In this document: positions 47,691 through 58,699 of the stretch, piece by piece | How positions within the stretch are numbered: position 1 is the first letter of the stretch | Layout: each line of letters opens with the position of its first letter | Source: Ascochyta rabiei | Taxonomy: Eukaryota; Ascomycota; Dothideomycetes; Pleosporales; Didymellaceae | Assembly: GCF_004011695.2 (NCBI RefSeq) | Contig: NC_082424.1 | Coordinates: 1,205,206 to 1,269,205 of the forward strand | Reading direction: 5' to 3' | Length of the DNA: 64,000 nt | Translations under genes and position numbers: made by a program | Notes under the pieces: generated by a model | Database searches by the model: none | What the model saw: only the letters and a program-made list of their open reading frames with translations | What the model was told of the DNA's origin: nothing

Positions 47691-48067
47691 AGCAAATGAA
47701 AGAATTTCCGCTCACAATTCATAGAAGCGGTGCAGCCGAGTTAGGTTCAGGCTGGGACGGAAGTCAGGGTAGTGGAGTTGCAGTCAGGCCCGGACGCAAG
47801 TTAGCATTAGGGTTAAGTTCCAGTCTGGACGCAAATTAAGGTAGAGTTACCGGCGTTTACGGCAAGCAGATTATTAACAAGACAGACAAAGGAGCAGAAG
47901 CGCACACAAGCGCAGAGAGTATAAGTAAAGAGGGTAGTAGAGACAAGTAGAGGTGTTAGAGCTGCGGTGGGGGCTGGGACGCATGTCAGGATAGGGTTAG
48001 GGTTATACGTGGTTTAGTTGAGCAAGCAACAGCATGTAGAAGAACACAGACGCCCGCAAGAGACAGC
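47691..48067. other. Spacer after the decayed helicase, with degenerate repeats
   Basis: It contains loosely repeated GGACGCAAGTTAG / GGGACGCATGTCAGG motifs and a TAGGGTTAGGGTTA stretch near 47990-48004. No gene. Confidence 0.5.
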
Positions 48068-48690
48068 CACTAACCTAAGTAGTTCCCCCCAACCTATGCA
48101 GATCCCCCAACCTAAGTAAAGCCCCCAACCCAAGTAAAGCCCCCCAACCCAAGTAGAGCCCCTAACCTATGCGGATCCCCCAACCCATGTAGAGCCCCCC
48201 CGACCCAAGTAGAGCCCCCAACCCATGCGGATCCCCCAACCCACGTAGTTAGCACCAACCCGCATAGTCAGCATTAACCTGCGTAGTAAGCATCAACCCG
48301 CGTAGTAAGCATTAACCCGCGTAGTATCCCAAGTGGTTCCCAAAGTGGTCCGCCAACCCAAGTGGTTGCCTAGTAGTCCCCCAGCCCGAGTGGGTCCACA
48401 AGTGGTTCCCTAAGTAGTTCCACAAGTAGTGCGTTAACCCAAGTAGTTGCCCCACCTAAGTGGCACGTCCAACCTGAGTGGGTCCCCCAATCCAAGTGGT
48501 TCCCAAGTAGTTCCCCCAAGTGGCCCGAAAGTAGTCCCCCTAAGTGGCCCGAAAGTGGTCCCTGCAAGCTAAGGGAGTCCATATTAGTGCCCCCAAGTAG
48601 TAAGAGCCAATCATTTAAGAACAGCGCACAGCCTAGAAAGAGCCCGCAAACCAGGAAGAGCACCTAAAAGCAAGTAAGTCCCTAACCTAA
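48068..48690 (+). repeat. Module A array of CCCAACCCAAGTAGAG-type repeats
   Basis: An irregular tandem array with a period of roughly 17-20 bases. Units are variants of CCCCCAACCCAAGTAGAGCC, CCCAACCCATGCGGATCC, ACCCGCGTAGTAAGCATT and CCCAAGTGGTTCC. It precedes the GC-rich block and matches 58700-59400 in order of variants (GTAGAG units, then GCGGATCC, then CATAGTCAGCA, then AAGTGGTTCCC). It has no spacers of constant length, so it is not a CRISPR array. Confidence 0.88.
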
Positions 48691-48779
48691 AGCAGCCGTT
48701 TGTATTAAAAAGAAAGCGCAGGATCAAGACAACGAAAATTAGGGAAAAGTAAGATATAGAGAGGAGGAGGCATTTAAAA

Positions 48780-50340
48780 AGGTTTTTAGGCGTTTAGAGA
48801 GTATTGTTACAAGATAGAACAGTAGTTAGGGGAAGTTTAGCAAACCCGATCGTGGTGCCGCAGCCAGAAAGGCATTCCTAATCCCGTAGATGTTGTAGTG
48901 CGTAAGAGAAGGGTGGGCGGTAGGCCCGTCAGGTGTTACAAAGCAGTCGGGCGGGGCGGTAGAGGGTGAAGGAGAAAGAGGGGAGGTAGGTAGGGCCGTA
49001 ATAAGGTATCACAAGCAAGGGATGAGGGAGAGAAGAGGGTAGAAGAAGGGGTGGGCGGTGGGCCCGTAGGTGTTTTAAGAGAGGGTTGCTAAGAAGAAGG
49101 GAGAAGAGGGTAGGCGGTGGGCCCGTAAGGTGTCACAAAGAAGCCGAGCGCAGCGGTGAAGTAGAAGGGGGGGGCGGAAGGCCCGTGGGGAGGCACAAGA
49201 AGCGCAGTAGTTAAGAAAAGAGAAGAGGTAGGCGACGAAGCCGTGATGAGGTATCATTGAGAGGTTAACATAGCAAAGCAGTAGAGAGGTAAGCCGTAAT
49301 AATGTATTACAAGGACGCCGAGCGAAGTAGTTAACAATAGCACAGAACAAGAAGAGGCTGACAGTAAGGCGTACAACCTGTAGAGGTGCCCCCGAGCCCG
49401 TAGAGAGGTCTGTAACCCGTGAAGAGGCCCCTGTAACCGGTGCGTTAGTGACGCGTAACAGGGGTGTAGCAGATACCCGTCTGAGAGTGCAGCAAGTGTC
49501 AACAGAAGCGTGGTCGAGACCGTTAGAGAAAGGCGAAAGGGTGGAGAGGGAGGGAAGGCGGGCAGTCGAGGAGCATGACCTGTGACTAGTAAGAGACAAC
49601 AGCAAACAGCCTGTAAAAGGCCAGGTAACCAGCAAGAAGGTTAACAGAGCAAGCAGATCCGTTGTCAAAAGCAGAAGAGCACAGCATTAAACCGTAGAAA
49701 CAATTGAGACAGCGTTTAGGGGAGAAGAACCAAAGGGGGGCCTGTAAGGTGTCACAAGAGAGTAAGCGTAACAAAGACGTCAGATAAGTGAAGTTAGGTT
49801 TAGGACCAGACACAGGTCGAGGTTAGGGTTAGGGTTACCCGCATTTGCAGGCCGGCAACCGGTAGGGGGTATGACGGAAACCCGCCTAAGAGTGCACAGG
49901 GCATATTGTGCGTTAGAGAGACGCGCCTGCAAACCAAAAAGGCTGTAACGCGCAAGAGAGGGGTAGGTGGTAGGCCCGTCAGGTGTCACAAGAGAGCAGT
50001 AAGGAGGGAAGGGAAAGTTAATAATAGGAAAAAGTAAGTGTCGAGTTGAAAGTAAAAGAAGGAGAAAGGAGATAGGAGTTGAGGAGAAGAGGGTGGTTGA
50101 GGAGAAAGAGGGTAAGGGAGAAAGAGGGGTAGGCGGTGGGCCTGTGATAAGGTATCATGGGAGAGGGAGTAGAGGGGTGGGCGGGGGGCGTTGGATGTGC
50201 CCCTGGGGAGCGAAGCGGTTGAGAGTGAAGGAGGGAAGGTGGTTGAGACCGCGGAGCGGAACAGAAGAGAGTGAAGGAGGGGAGGTGGTTGAGACCGCGG
50301 AGCGGAATAGAAGAGAGAGAAAAAGACAGTAGCGTAGTAA
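48780..50340 (+). repeat. Module A GC-rich block with recurring GGCGGTAGGCCCGT units
   Basis: At least eight dispersed copies of a GGGCGGTGGGCCCGT core followed by AGGTGTCACAA or ATAAGGTATCAC (about 48907, 48990, 49047, 49110, 49168, 49967, 50127, 50175). The first about 300 bases align closely with module B at 59709-60010. A GGTTAGGGTTAGGGTTACC telomere-like stretch lies at 49813-49835. The bottom-strand open frames here (for example 49075-49668) arise from the lack of stops in GC-rich repeats and show no domain. Confidence 0.82.
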
Positions 50341-50401
50341 TAGTAGTAAAGAAGAAGAAAAGAAAGAAGAAAAGAAAGAAGGAAAATAGCATAGTATTAG
50401 T

Positions 50402-51580
50402 TAAGTATAAAGGAATAGAGTTAAGAGTTGTTTATAAGTAGAAGAAGATAGTAATAATAATAAAAAAAGTACAAAAGAAAATCGAGAGATGGTAGATAGA
50501 GATAAAAAGAAAAAGGAAAGAAACAATAGATATATAGAAGAGGGAAGTTAGAAGATAAGATATAAATAAGTTTTAAATAGTAAAAAGAATTAAAGAGAAA
50601 AGAGGGAAGTAGAAGAAGAAGATAGTTAATTAGAGGAGATATTGAATAAAAGAATAGTTAGAGAGAAGGTAAAAAGATAAGAAAAATTAGAAAAAGTTAG
50701 TAGAGTAAAAGAGAGAGTACAGATTGAAGGTAGGTGTAAGAAGAGAAGGAGGAAAGTTAAGGTGTTAGAAAAGAGAGTAGTAGAGAAAATTAAGTAGAAA
50801 AGAGGAGTAGAAAAGATAAGAAGAAGAGAGTAAGTATTAAGAGTAAAAAATTAGAGAGAGAAGAGAAAGGTAGAAAGAGAATAAGTAAGAGAGAGAGAGG
50901 GTAAGTAAGAAAGTAAGTTTATATGTAAGGAAGAAGGTAAGGAATAGAGTAAGAGAGAGTAGAGAAGAAAGTAATAATAATAGTTAGGTTTTAGTGTAAG
51001 AAGAGGGGTAGGGTTAGAAGAAAAGTTAGAAGAGTAAAAGTTGAAGTTTTAAAAAAGAGAGAAGAAGGAGAGTAGGAAAAGAAAGAGTGGTAGTTTAAAG
51101 AAAGATTGTTAAAAAGTGAAGAAGATTAGGAGTAGTAGAATAAGGAAAGAAAAGGATAAGGGAAGTAGAAAGGATAAGGTGTGTAGAAAGGATAGAGAAA
51201 AGTAGTAAGGATTAGAGAATAGGTGTTAAGAGTAGAAGAGTAGAGGGAAGAAAAAGATAAGAGAAGAAGAAGTAGAAGAGAGTAGAGTAAAGAGAAGAAT
51301 AAAGTAAGGAAGAAAGTAGAGTATTAAAAAGAGTAGAGTAAGAGAGAAAAAGAGGGTAAGTGTAAGGGTTAGGGTTTTAGAGTAAGAAGAGGGTTAGGGT
51401 TTTAGAGTAAGAAGAGGGTTAGGGTTTTAGAATAAGAAGAGGGTTAGGGTTTTAGAGTTAGAAGAGAGTTAGGGTGTTAATATAGAGAGAGTAGAAGGGG
51501 TTTAAGAAAAAAGAAGTAGAAATAGATAAAGAAAGAAGTAGGTAGAAGTGTAAGAAGAGAGATAAAAAGAAGGAAGAAGA
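50402..51580 (+). repeat. Module A purine-rich, nearly cytosine-free block
   Basis: Only about four cytosines occur in 1179 bases of the top strand. It consists of GAAGAAAGAGAG-type sequence with GTAAG and TTAGG words. A section around 50758-51000 is nearly identical to module B near 61497-61730. It ends abruptly at 51580. Confidence 0.9.
51366..51465 (+). repeat. Interstitial telomere-like array, four 25-base units
   Basis: The unit GGGTTAGGGTTTTAGAGTAA plus GAAGA starts at 51366, 51391, 51416 and 51441, with one or two changes in the last copies. The same unit type occurs near the true telomere at 62083-62140 and 63337-63380. Confidence 0.92.
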
Positions 51581-51899
51581 CTCCCAGTGATTATACGAAC
51601 AAAGACAGTGTATTTGTTCGCTTTGCCTATGTAAATTTTAGCGTGAGCACAGACACTCGACTGTATTTGTTCGCTTTTTCAGCGTGAATTTGTTCGCTGT
51701 TCCTGAAGTCAAATATTGCTGCAACGATTGCGGAACGTGTACAAAGTGCGTCCCAATTGTATGTTGAATTTCTAGAAGAATCGAGCATACGGTACGTGAG
51801 TGGAATATAGTAGATGTTTCAATATTAATGTTTGTGATGTTGTAGGGCAGTATCGATAAGGTATGTAGCACAATGTTCAGAGTTGAGCGCAGGTAACAT
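51581..51899. other. Junction between modules A and B
   Basis: Normal base composition returns at once. Three copies of TTTGTTCGCT occur at 51613-51622, 51666-51675 and 51689-51698. The remainder is the 3' flank of the leftward gene. No other gene was seen. Confidence 0.6.
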
Positions 51900-53624
51900 C
51901 TACTCTACAGGATGGAACAATTCAAGCAAAGTTAGCTGACGCAACCGCGGAGCTGGCGTAGGACTCTTCGGCGAAGCATGACTTTGCTCTCTGGTGCTGT
52001 CGTCAACGCTGTTGTCAGTTTCGTCGTCTTCGCTGTCTTGAATCTCTTCCACCTCGTAGATGGTTGCTGGCGCCTCCGCCTCAATGCTCAGCGTTTTCTT
52101 CTCGTTGATGGGCCCGCCAGCAATTCCCTCTGGCCCTAACCAGTTCTTAAGTGCCTTGCTAGCTGCACAAATGTCTGGACACTCCTTCTTAAGTAGCTCA
52201 ATCCAGACATGCAGCTGGCCTACACGGAGGGTGCGTTCTATCCAGCGATTCGCAATCTCGTCGTGTGGTATCAGGGTCAGAATGCCCCAGCCTAGCTCCT
52301 GACTAATGGAGTACCAGCGCATGGCTTGGCCTAACCGTCGTCTAAACACCTGCTTGTCCTTCTTAGTGGCGTTGGGACTAACTAACTCTACTAGCGCTGC
52401 AACTGCCTCTGTGCGGATCTGTCCCTTTCCGTATCGATTTCGCGTCCTGTCGTTGCTAGATACAAAGTCGTTATGCCGGATCTGCGCTATCTTGTTAGAG
52501 TATGCTTGACCTAGGAGAGCTGACGCCCATCGAGACTCGATATGGACAGCTGCTAGCTCTGCTTCGTAACGTGTGCACATGTTCCAGGCAAAGCAGAAAT
52601 CCCTGTCAGCATCGTTGCGCACACTCAGCAGCTGCAAGCGCTTAGCTCCCGCACCGGTCCTGCTCTGGCTGCCAGCGAGCTCGCCGCCACCTCTGAAGGG
52701 TGAGCCACGTTCTCGCCAAGCCTGCAGGAACTGGGCAGCGTGGTACCGAGAGGACTGGTTTCCAAGCACGCGCGCTTTCTCTAGAAGGGTGCAGGCCGTG
52801 AGGTAGGGAGTTTGGGTGGAGCTGTAGAAGTCCGTGTCATCGGAGACCGGCTGCTTGATGATCCAGGCGACGACGGACTCGTCCTTTTGCACAATAGAGG
52901 TGTAGGCAGCCTGCTCTGGAAGAGGAGCCTTGTCGCCAGGTGCTACCAGACCAAGGGCAAGCCGCTTCTTCGCACGCGAAGTGGCGAGTGTCCTGCTGCG
53001 TTTTTGCTCCGCACGGCGGTTGTTGTTGGAGATGGTAGTGATGTGCAGAGGGGAGTCTTTCAGCTGCTTATCCGGTTTGCTAGGCTGTGACAGCTGAGGG
53101 CTGGCTGGATGTGTCTCATTGGTGGTTGTTCGAGCGCGCTTTGGTGTAGGGGCCGGCGCAGATAGGTGTGGCCGCTTCTTTTGTTGCGGGGGTGGAGCGG
53201 AGGCCTGTTGTGAAGGGGAAGCAAAGGGCTTCTGCGCAGACGGCGGCTCTTCCATCCCGTCCTCCGCAAGCGACTCGGCCGCGCAGACCAGACGATCCCA
53301 GATATTGTCAGGCAGGACGTCGTCGGCGAGCGTCTCGCGCAGAAGCCAGATCGCTGACAAGACGGAGTGGGCAATGAAGACGGGCTTGCAGACGCTGGCA
53401 TCGTCACGGGTGGGGATCAGCCATCCTGCGCTGTGCGGACGAGCACCTGGATCACGCTGCGAGCGTGAGATGGTCGCTCGGCAGAAGAAGAGCTTCTTGT
53501 AGTCCTCATTCGGCGGCTCGTACGCGTAGTTGCGAACGAAGTCAGCTTCGCTGGCCAGAGGAAAGCTCCGACGACCGCCATCAAACCGCTCTGCGGCGCT
53601 GTCTAATGCTGCCAACCAGTGCAT
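51900..53624 (-). CDS. Subtelomeric leftward gene, unrecognised (574 aa)
   Basis: The only full-length open leftward gene in either module. The first in-frame ATG at 53624 (MHWLAALDSAAERFDGG) coincides with the start of similarity to module A; the frame is open without ATG to 53732. Residues 1-115 are a conserved globular part (HSAGWLIPTRDD, VFIAHSVLSAIWLLRETLAD). A Pro/Ser/Lys-rich disordered middle with KKRPHLS and RAKKRLALG basic patches follows. The C-terminal 250 residues are helical (NKIAQIRHNDFVSSNDRTRN, then LIPHDEIANRWIERTLRVGQ and LKNWLGPEGIAGGPI). The acidic VEEIQDSEDDETD ends near LTLLELF. I know no family for it. Its head-to-head pairing with the helicase in both modules implies a linked role. 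Confidence 0.78.
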   Translation of the reverse strand: MHWLAALDSAAERFDGGRRSFPLASEADFVRNYAYEPPNEDYKKLFFCRATISRSQRDPGARPHSAGWLIPTRDDASVCKPVFIAHSVLSAIWLLRETLADDVLPDNIWDRLVCAAESLAEDGMEEPPSAQKPFASPSQQASAPPPQQKKRPHLSAPAPTPKRARTTTNETHPASPQLSQPSKPDKQLKDSPLHITTISNNNRRAEQKRSRTLATSRAKKRLALGLVAPGDKAPLPEQAAYTSIVQKDESVVAWIIKQPVSDDTDFYSSTQTPYLTACTLLEKARVLGNQSSRYHAAQFLQAWRERGSPFRGGGELAGSQSRTGAGAKRLQLLSVRNDADRDFCFAWNMCTRYEAELAAVHIESRWASALLGQAYSNKIAQIRHNDFVSSNDRTRNRYGKGQIRTEAVAALVELVSPNATKKDKQVFRRRLGQAMRWYSISQELGWGILTLIPHDEIANRWIERTLRVGQLHVWIELLKKECPDICAASKALKNWLGPEGIAGGPINEKKTLSIEAEAPATIYEVEEIQDSEDDETDNSVDDSTREQSHASPKSPTPAPRLRQLTLLELFHPVE

Positions 53625-53852
53625 TATCGACTTGTGTACTGCGAATGAGGTTGCGAGCGGAAGTTTGGACGAAGGTTGTGCGGAAAGGGGGTTGGGTGTT
53701 GTTGAGGTTCTGACGCGGTCACACCGCGGCACCGAAAGTCAGGCCGCGCACGGATGTACCACGACGCCCTCACCAACCAGCGTTAGCAGAGCTGGGAGCG
53801 CAATCAAACCAAAAGCAAGATCGATACACAGTCTGTCGATCAATATGCTGGG

Positions 53853-56800
53853 GATAGCAAACACTAGGCCAACGGACGTGTTGCATAGCGCCCACTTGTG
53901 TCCCTTCTGCTCCTTACACTATAGAACTATTTGCGCAGCTGTTTGAACACCAGCCTGAACTTCGAGTCGTAGTTTGTAAACCATGTGCCACTGCTATTCC
54001 ACCAGCGCAGATCGTTACGCACCTCAAAGAGCGCCATCCCAAGGTCACAGTCGCTACGCGCAAGAGCCTGGCGGCAGCTGTACGCGCGCTACCAAACCTT
54101 GCGTGGAGTCCAGGAGACGTGCGTGTACCAAGGCCGGCTAAGGAGCCCGTCTTTGGTCTGAAAAGCCGAGAAGACGGGCTGGTATGCTTGTCGGAGCGTT
54201 GTTGGTATACCTGCATCTCGCTGCAGGGCATGCAGAAACATTGCAAGGATGAGCATGGCTGGGTGAACGAACAAAAGCGAGGGGGAGATATGAGGCAAAA
54301 GAGCAAGCACTCGCGCAACCGAGTATGGCGAGACAGCCAATCCTGCCAGCGCTTGTTTAGAGCTGTTGGCTGGCCGGCGTATGTTGCAGTCGAGACGAGC
54401 GTTGGAGCTGCGACTCTAGCAGACATCTCCCAGAGAGTGAAGGCAGATCGCCAGCATCAGCGAGAAGAGCGTGAGGCAGCAGCAGCGCAGGATAAGATTA
54501 AAGAGGGCATCCGTTCGCAGGCTGATCCGTGGCTAGAGCTCACAGAATGGGTCCCGCACCTACAAGGTATCCCAAGGGCGGCACTTCTGCGCGCTAAACA
54601 GCTAGCTGGTGGGGAGGTAGACGCGCGTGGGAAGGAAGAAGTGGCGTTTGACAACACGGGCTTACGCGATGTTTGCAAAGCTATAGAGCGGCTGATACGA
54701 AAAGCGTTCGATAGCAGCCGAGCTGAGGTTGTCGGCAGACTCGCACTGGAGATTATCGAGCGACGTGAGGCGGGCGCAGAATCGAACGAGCGGCCCTTCT
54801 ACGCTAGGCATCGAGTCGGTACGATCAAGAAGTACAGCCAGAAGCTGGTGAGCATCCTCTGCTACCTGTGGCGCACATATGACCAGGTCGAGCGGCCGCC
54901 ATACAAACTTACCAGCACGCAAGACGCCCTCTTGGTGTCACTCCAGCAAATAGCCCGCTCAGACGACGCTGCGAAGAAAGAGAAACTGGAAGAGCGATGC
55001 CTGCGCTTTTGGATCGCCTTGCTCAACCACAGCCTGACTGGCGACGAGCACGAGAGCGCACTGCTGAGCGGAGTGGCTGTCCTCGGCCTCAAGCCTGATC
55101 ACCATGGCGGTGGGTGGGTTCCGGCGCACGAGTTCTCGCCAACGCTGTCTGCTTTGATCACTACCTCGAAAGCGCTTGTAGTGCATCATGCCCGCTGCCA
55201 GCGAGATAAAGCGCTTCAGAAAGACCCTTGTACAGCACCTACTGCGTATGAGCTAGTTAAAGACATGTCTGAACGGTTTATGACGCTGTCCGACTTCAAA
55301 GGCACACCCAGTCCTATGAATCGAATGCTCCGCTTGCGTACGCTAGCTAGAACACAGGCAAAGCGACGTAATACTCCCGGTATCGTGTCGTGGGATGGAG
55401 ATCGGCTTCTCATTGACAAGCAGAGCTTTTCGCTAGCCGATCTCCGGTCGATGGTGAAGGGACTCTGCGAGACGGTGCGGTTGCAGCTATTCAAGGACGT
55501 CCTACTCTTGGATCTAGACGAAAGGGGTTGCGTGCGACCCGGGACCACCCCGCTTCCAGAGGTGTCCGTGGACAAACTCGTCGATCAGCCAGCCGAGCTG
55601 GCTACGGGCTGGAGCTTTCTGAAGCACCCTAACAACCAGCTAGATAGATGGCAAGACTGGCTTCTAGACCGGGTGTTGGACGAGGCTCCGCTAAGGGAGA
55701 GATTCATTCGTGGGATAGATAGCACACAACGGCCGGAACGGACGCTATGGCGCGATGACGCTGTAGCTAGGTACATGAAAGGAGTGCGTCGGTTTAAAGA
55801 AGGCCTCTTCACGCTTGTTCACATGTCTGGCGGCGGGCCTGGTCGCGGGACAGAGATTACCTCGATACAGTGCGAGAACAGTGCAGACGGGGTAGGGTAT
55901 CAGGGGGTGTTTGTAGAGGGTGGCCTGGTATCCTTCACCACCACGTACCACAAGGGGTATAGCTTCAGCAAGCGTGTCAAGACGATCCACCGCTATGTTC
56001 CCTGGGAGGTGGGTGAGCTGGTGGTGTACTTCCTCGGGCTCGGTCGACCGTTCATAGATGATCTCCAGATGCTGCACAATGGCGTTGCCCGCCCTACCGC
56101 TTTCATCTGGGAGCCAGAGCCGGAGGAGCAGTGGGGCGACGAGAGCGATAGCGAAGAGAGCGACGACAGAGACGAGTACGGCGAAGCCGACCGTAAGAAG
56201 GCACGATCCGCTAACCCAGACGGGTACTGGGGCACCGATCGCATACGCCGTGTCCTGCGCGAGCAGACCTTTCAGTACATGAACACCGCTCTCGGCACCC
56301 GCGCCTGGCGGCATGCCTACCCAGCCATCCACCGAGAGCTGGCAAGAGATGGACAAGCACGCGACTGGTTGGAAGTGCTCTACTGGAACAAAGCGCCGGC
56401 GAAGAGCAACGCGCAAGCGTTGCAGTCCGGCCACAGCCTTGAAACAGAGGAGGGCAACTACGGCCGCTCCATGATGGAGTCTCCCTTTCAGACCATGGCC
56501 GAGCGGGAGGAGTTCCGGCGGGTGAGCATGGACTGGCATCGCGTGCTGGAGTTTGCATCCGCCTGGGAGGACGGCCGCATGCACCCCGGTGTTCGCGCGG
56601 AGATGGTAGCGCAGCAAGAGAAGCAGGCGCTCCAGCGCTGGTCGTCGCTCGCGATGGTGGACCTCAAGGCAGAGTTCAGGCGACTCGCTGGACGGCCGGA
56701 CGCCGAGTATCGTGGCAAGCAAGAAGAAAGCCTTGAGGCTGTGATGCAGCGACGGCTGCGCGTGCTAGTTGTTATGGCTACCGGCACCGGCAAGAGTATG

Positions 56801-58515
56801 CTGTTCATGCTGCCCGCGTCCGTCTCGCCAGGCGGCGTCTCCGTGGTCGTGGCTCCGTTGAATGCCTTGCGAGACGATCTGCAAGATCGCTGCGACCAGC
56901 TCGGCATCCCCTGCGCGAAGTGGGATGGAAGAAGACCGCCGTACTGGGCTCGTATTGTGCTGGTGACGCCTGAGAGCGCAGTCACGAAGGCGTTCGGCAG
57001 GTTTATTGACGAAAAGCGCATGCTCCATCAGCTAGATCGTATCGTGATAGACGAGTGCCACGTGCTGCTGGAGTCGACACAGGACTGGCGGCCAGACCTC
57101 CTCAAGATGGTGGAGATGACGGAGAAGGGCACACAGGTTGTCTACCTGACTGCAACCTTGCCGCCCACGCTGCAGCCCGCCTTCTTGCACACCGCAGGGC
57201 TCGATGCCTAGACCGTAACCATATGCCGCGATGAACGCACCACGCGAACGAACATTGCGTACCAGGTGCTAGAGTACACACGTGGCACGCTAGAAAAAGT
57301 ACTTATTGAGCTTGTGGCTGCGAAGAGGAGTAGGTACGGACCCAAGGCGCAGATCATCGTCTATTGTCCAACTGTGGACGAGACGAAACGGCTTGCGAAG
57401 CTTCTGCAGTGCTCTGCATACTACCGTCAGATGGGCTCAGACGAGGAAAAGGCACGCATGGTGCGAAGCTTCACCCTAGGCATAGAGAAGCTTTGTACAG
57501 CCACGAACATGCTGGGTCTTGGGCTCGACGCTGCAGGCGTCCGGGTGGTGATCCACGTTGCCATGTGTCCCCTGCTGCTCCAATATGTGCAAGAGAGCGG
57601 CCGGGCGGACGAACGGGCTCGACAGCGAGTCTATTGTTATGAGAGCGTGCTATGTAACAAAAGAGGGGAGGGTAGAGAAGGCGCTCGGCTACAAGCTGGA
57701 GCGACCTGCAAAGGAGTTTATGACAGTCGAATCCTGTCGGCGAATCGCGATAGACAAGCACATGGACGGCAGACAGAACAGCAGCAATGCGAGATGGGAG
57801 AGTCGAAGTGTGATCTATGCGAGCGACACCCTGGTAGTACCAAGCGAAGCCGTCGAAGAAGAGCAGGAAGAGCCAGAGGAGACGCAGGCCGACACCGCGG
57901 CGGTGGCAGCAGAGGAGCAGCGCAGATGTATAGAGCGAGCTATAGTCGTTAAAGAGCAGAGGGTTGAGATCCAGCAACGGCGAAGGACGGAACAAAAAGT
58001 ATATGACCTGGAGCGGCTAGAGCAGCACTTCCAGCGCTGGAGCAATGCGTGCGCCATCTGCATGGCCACTCAGGCTGACCCGGCGCGCCACGACTGGAAG
58101 GACTGTTCAAAGGCCAGCGGAGCGCAGATGACATTAATGGAGTCTAAGGTGAAATCTATGCACCAAGTGAAGTAGGAGAAGTATGCGCGGTGTTTTACTG
58201 CTGGGCGCCCCAAGCCATCTGCAAACAAGGGAGGAAACAAGCATACAGGGTGCGTTTAAGACACAAGGGATGCATGTGCCTTGCCAGTACGATGGAGTGC
58301 TCCAGAGAGCAGTAGCTGCGCTGCTTGCCTGCCAGCCACTGATGTGCACGCCATGGCTGGAGCAGCAGATGCAAGACGCCGCGATTGTGCACGGTAGCGA
58401 TGAGCTCCGGCTTTACAAGTGGCTCGGATTAAAGATCAAGATGGGCCAGAGAGACGCGAGCCAGATGTGTCGTTTCCTATATGCTTGGGAGGAGGGCATG
58501 TGCAGTCGTATTTAG
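53853..58515 (+). pseudogene. Telomere-linked RecQ-like helicase with zinc fingers and a recombinase-like core, interrupted
   Basis: One frame is open from about 53853 to a TAG at 57209-57211 but has no ATG, so a spliced first exon or a lost start is likely. Residues are counted from 54119. Zinc-finger-like motifs come first (VVVCKPCATAIPPAQIVTHL and CWYTCISLQGMQKHCKDEH, OrsD-type). A central domain carries R576 (GRGTEITS), K612 (YHKGY), R731-H732 (RAWRHAYP), H772 (SGHS) and Y781 (NYGRS). The RecQ motor follows: Walker A TGTGKS (K892), motif II IDECH (D978), and LTATLPP. After the TAG (expected Gln, in GLDA-stop-TVTICRDERTTRTN) the same frame continues with helicase C-terminal motifs to about 57605. 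Shifts near 57605, 57780 and 57835 and another TAG near 58173 then interrupt the Cys-rich tail. Family members unwind DNA and are confined to fungal subtelomeres. Confidence 0.85.
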
Positions 58516-58699
58516 CAGACTAGAAAGAATGTGTTTGATATAACCGTAACCGAAACCTTAGGTCAGGAGAAGTCAGGAGAAACGTGCTGTAGGCTGACTT
58601 GCGACTGCACAGTGATCACAAGTCAGAAAGTGCAAAACAGCCAAATAGCAACACAGACACTTCAGAGACGTAGAAAGAAACGCCCAGAGAAGGGCCACC

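Noticed and set aside
48068..48690. Possible CRISPR-like array
   Set aside because: The units vary in length and sequence and there are no unique spacers of constant size; the organism is a fungus. It is a degenerate tandem repeat.
49075..49668. 197-residue bottom-strand ORF in the GC-rich block
   Set aside because: It lies in repetitive subtelomeric sequence and has Ser/Leu-rich low-complexity content; the module B counterpart region lacks a corresponding frame.
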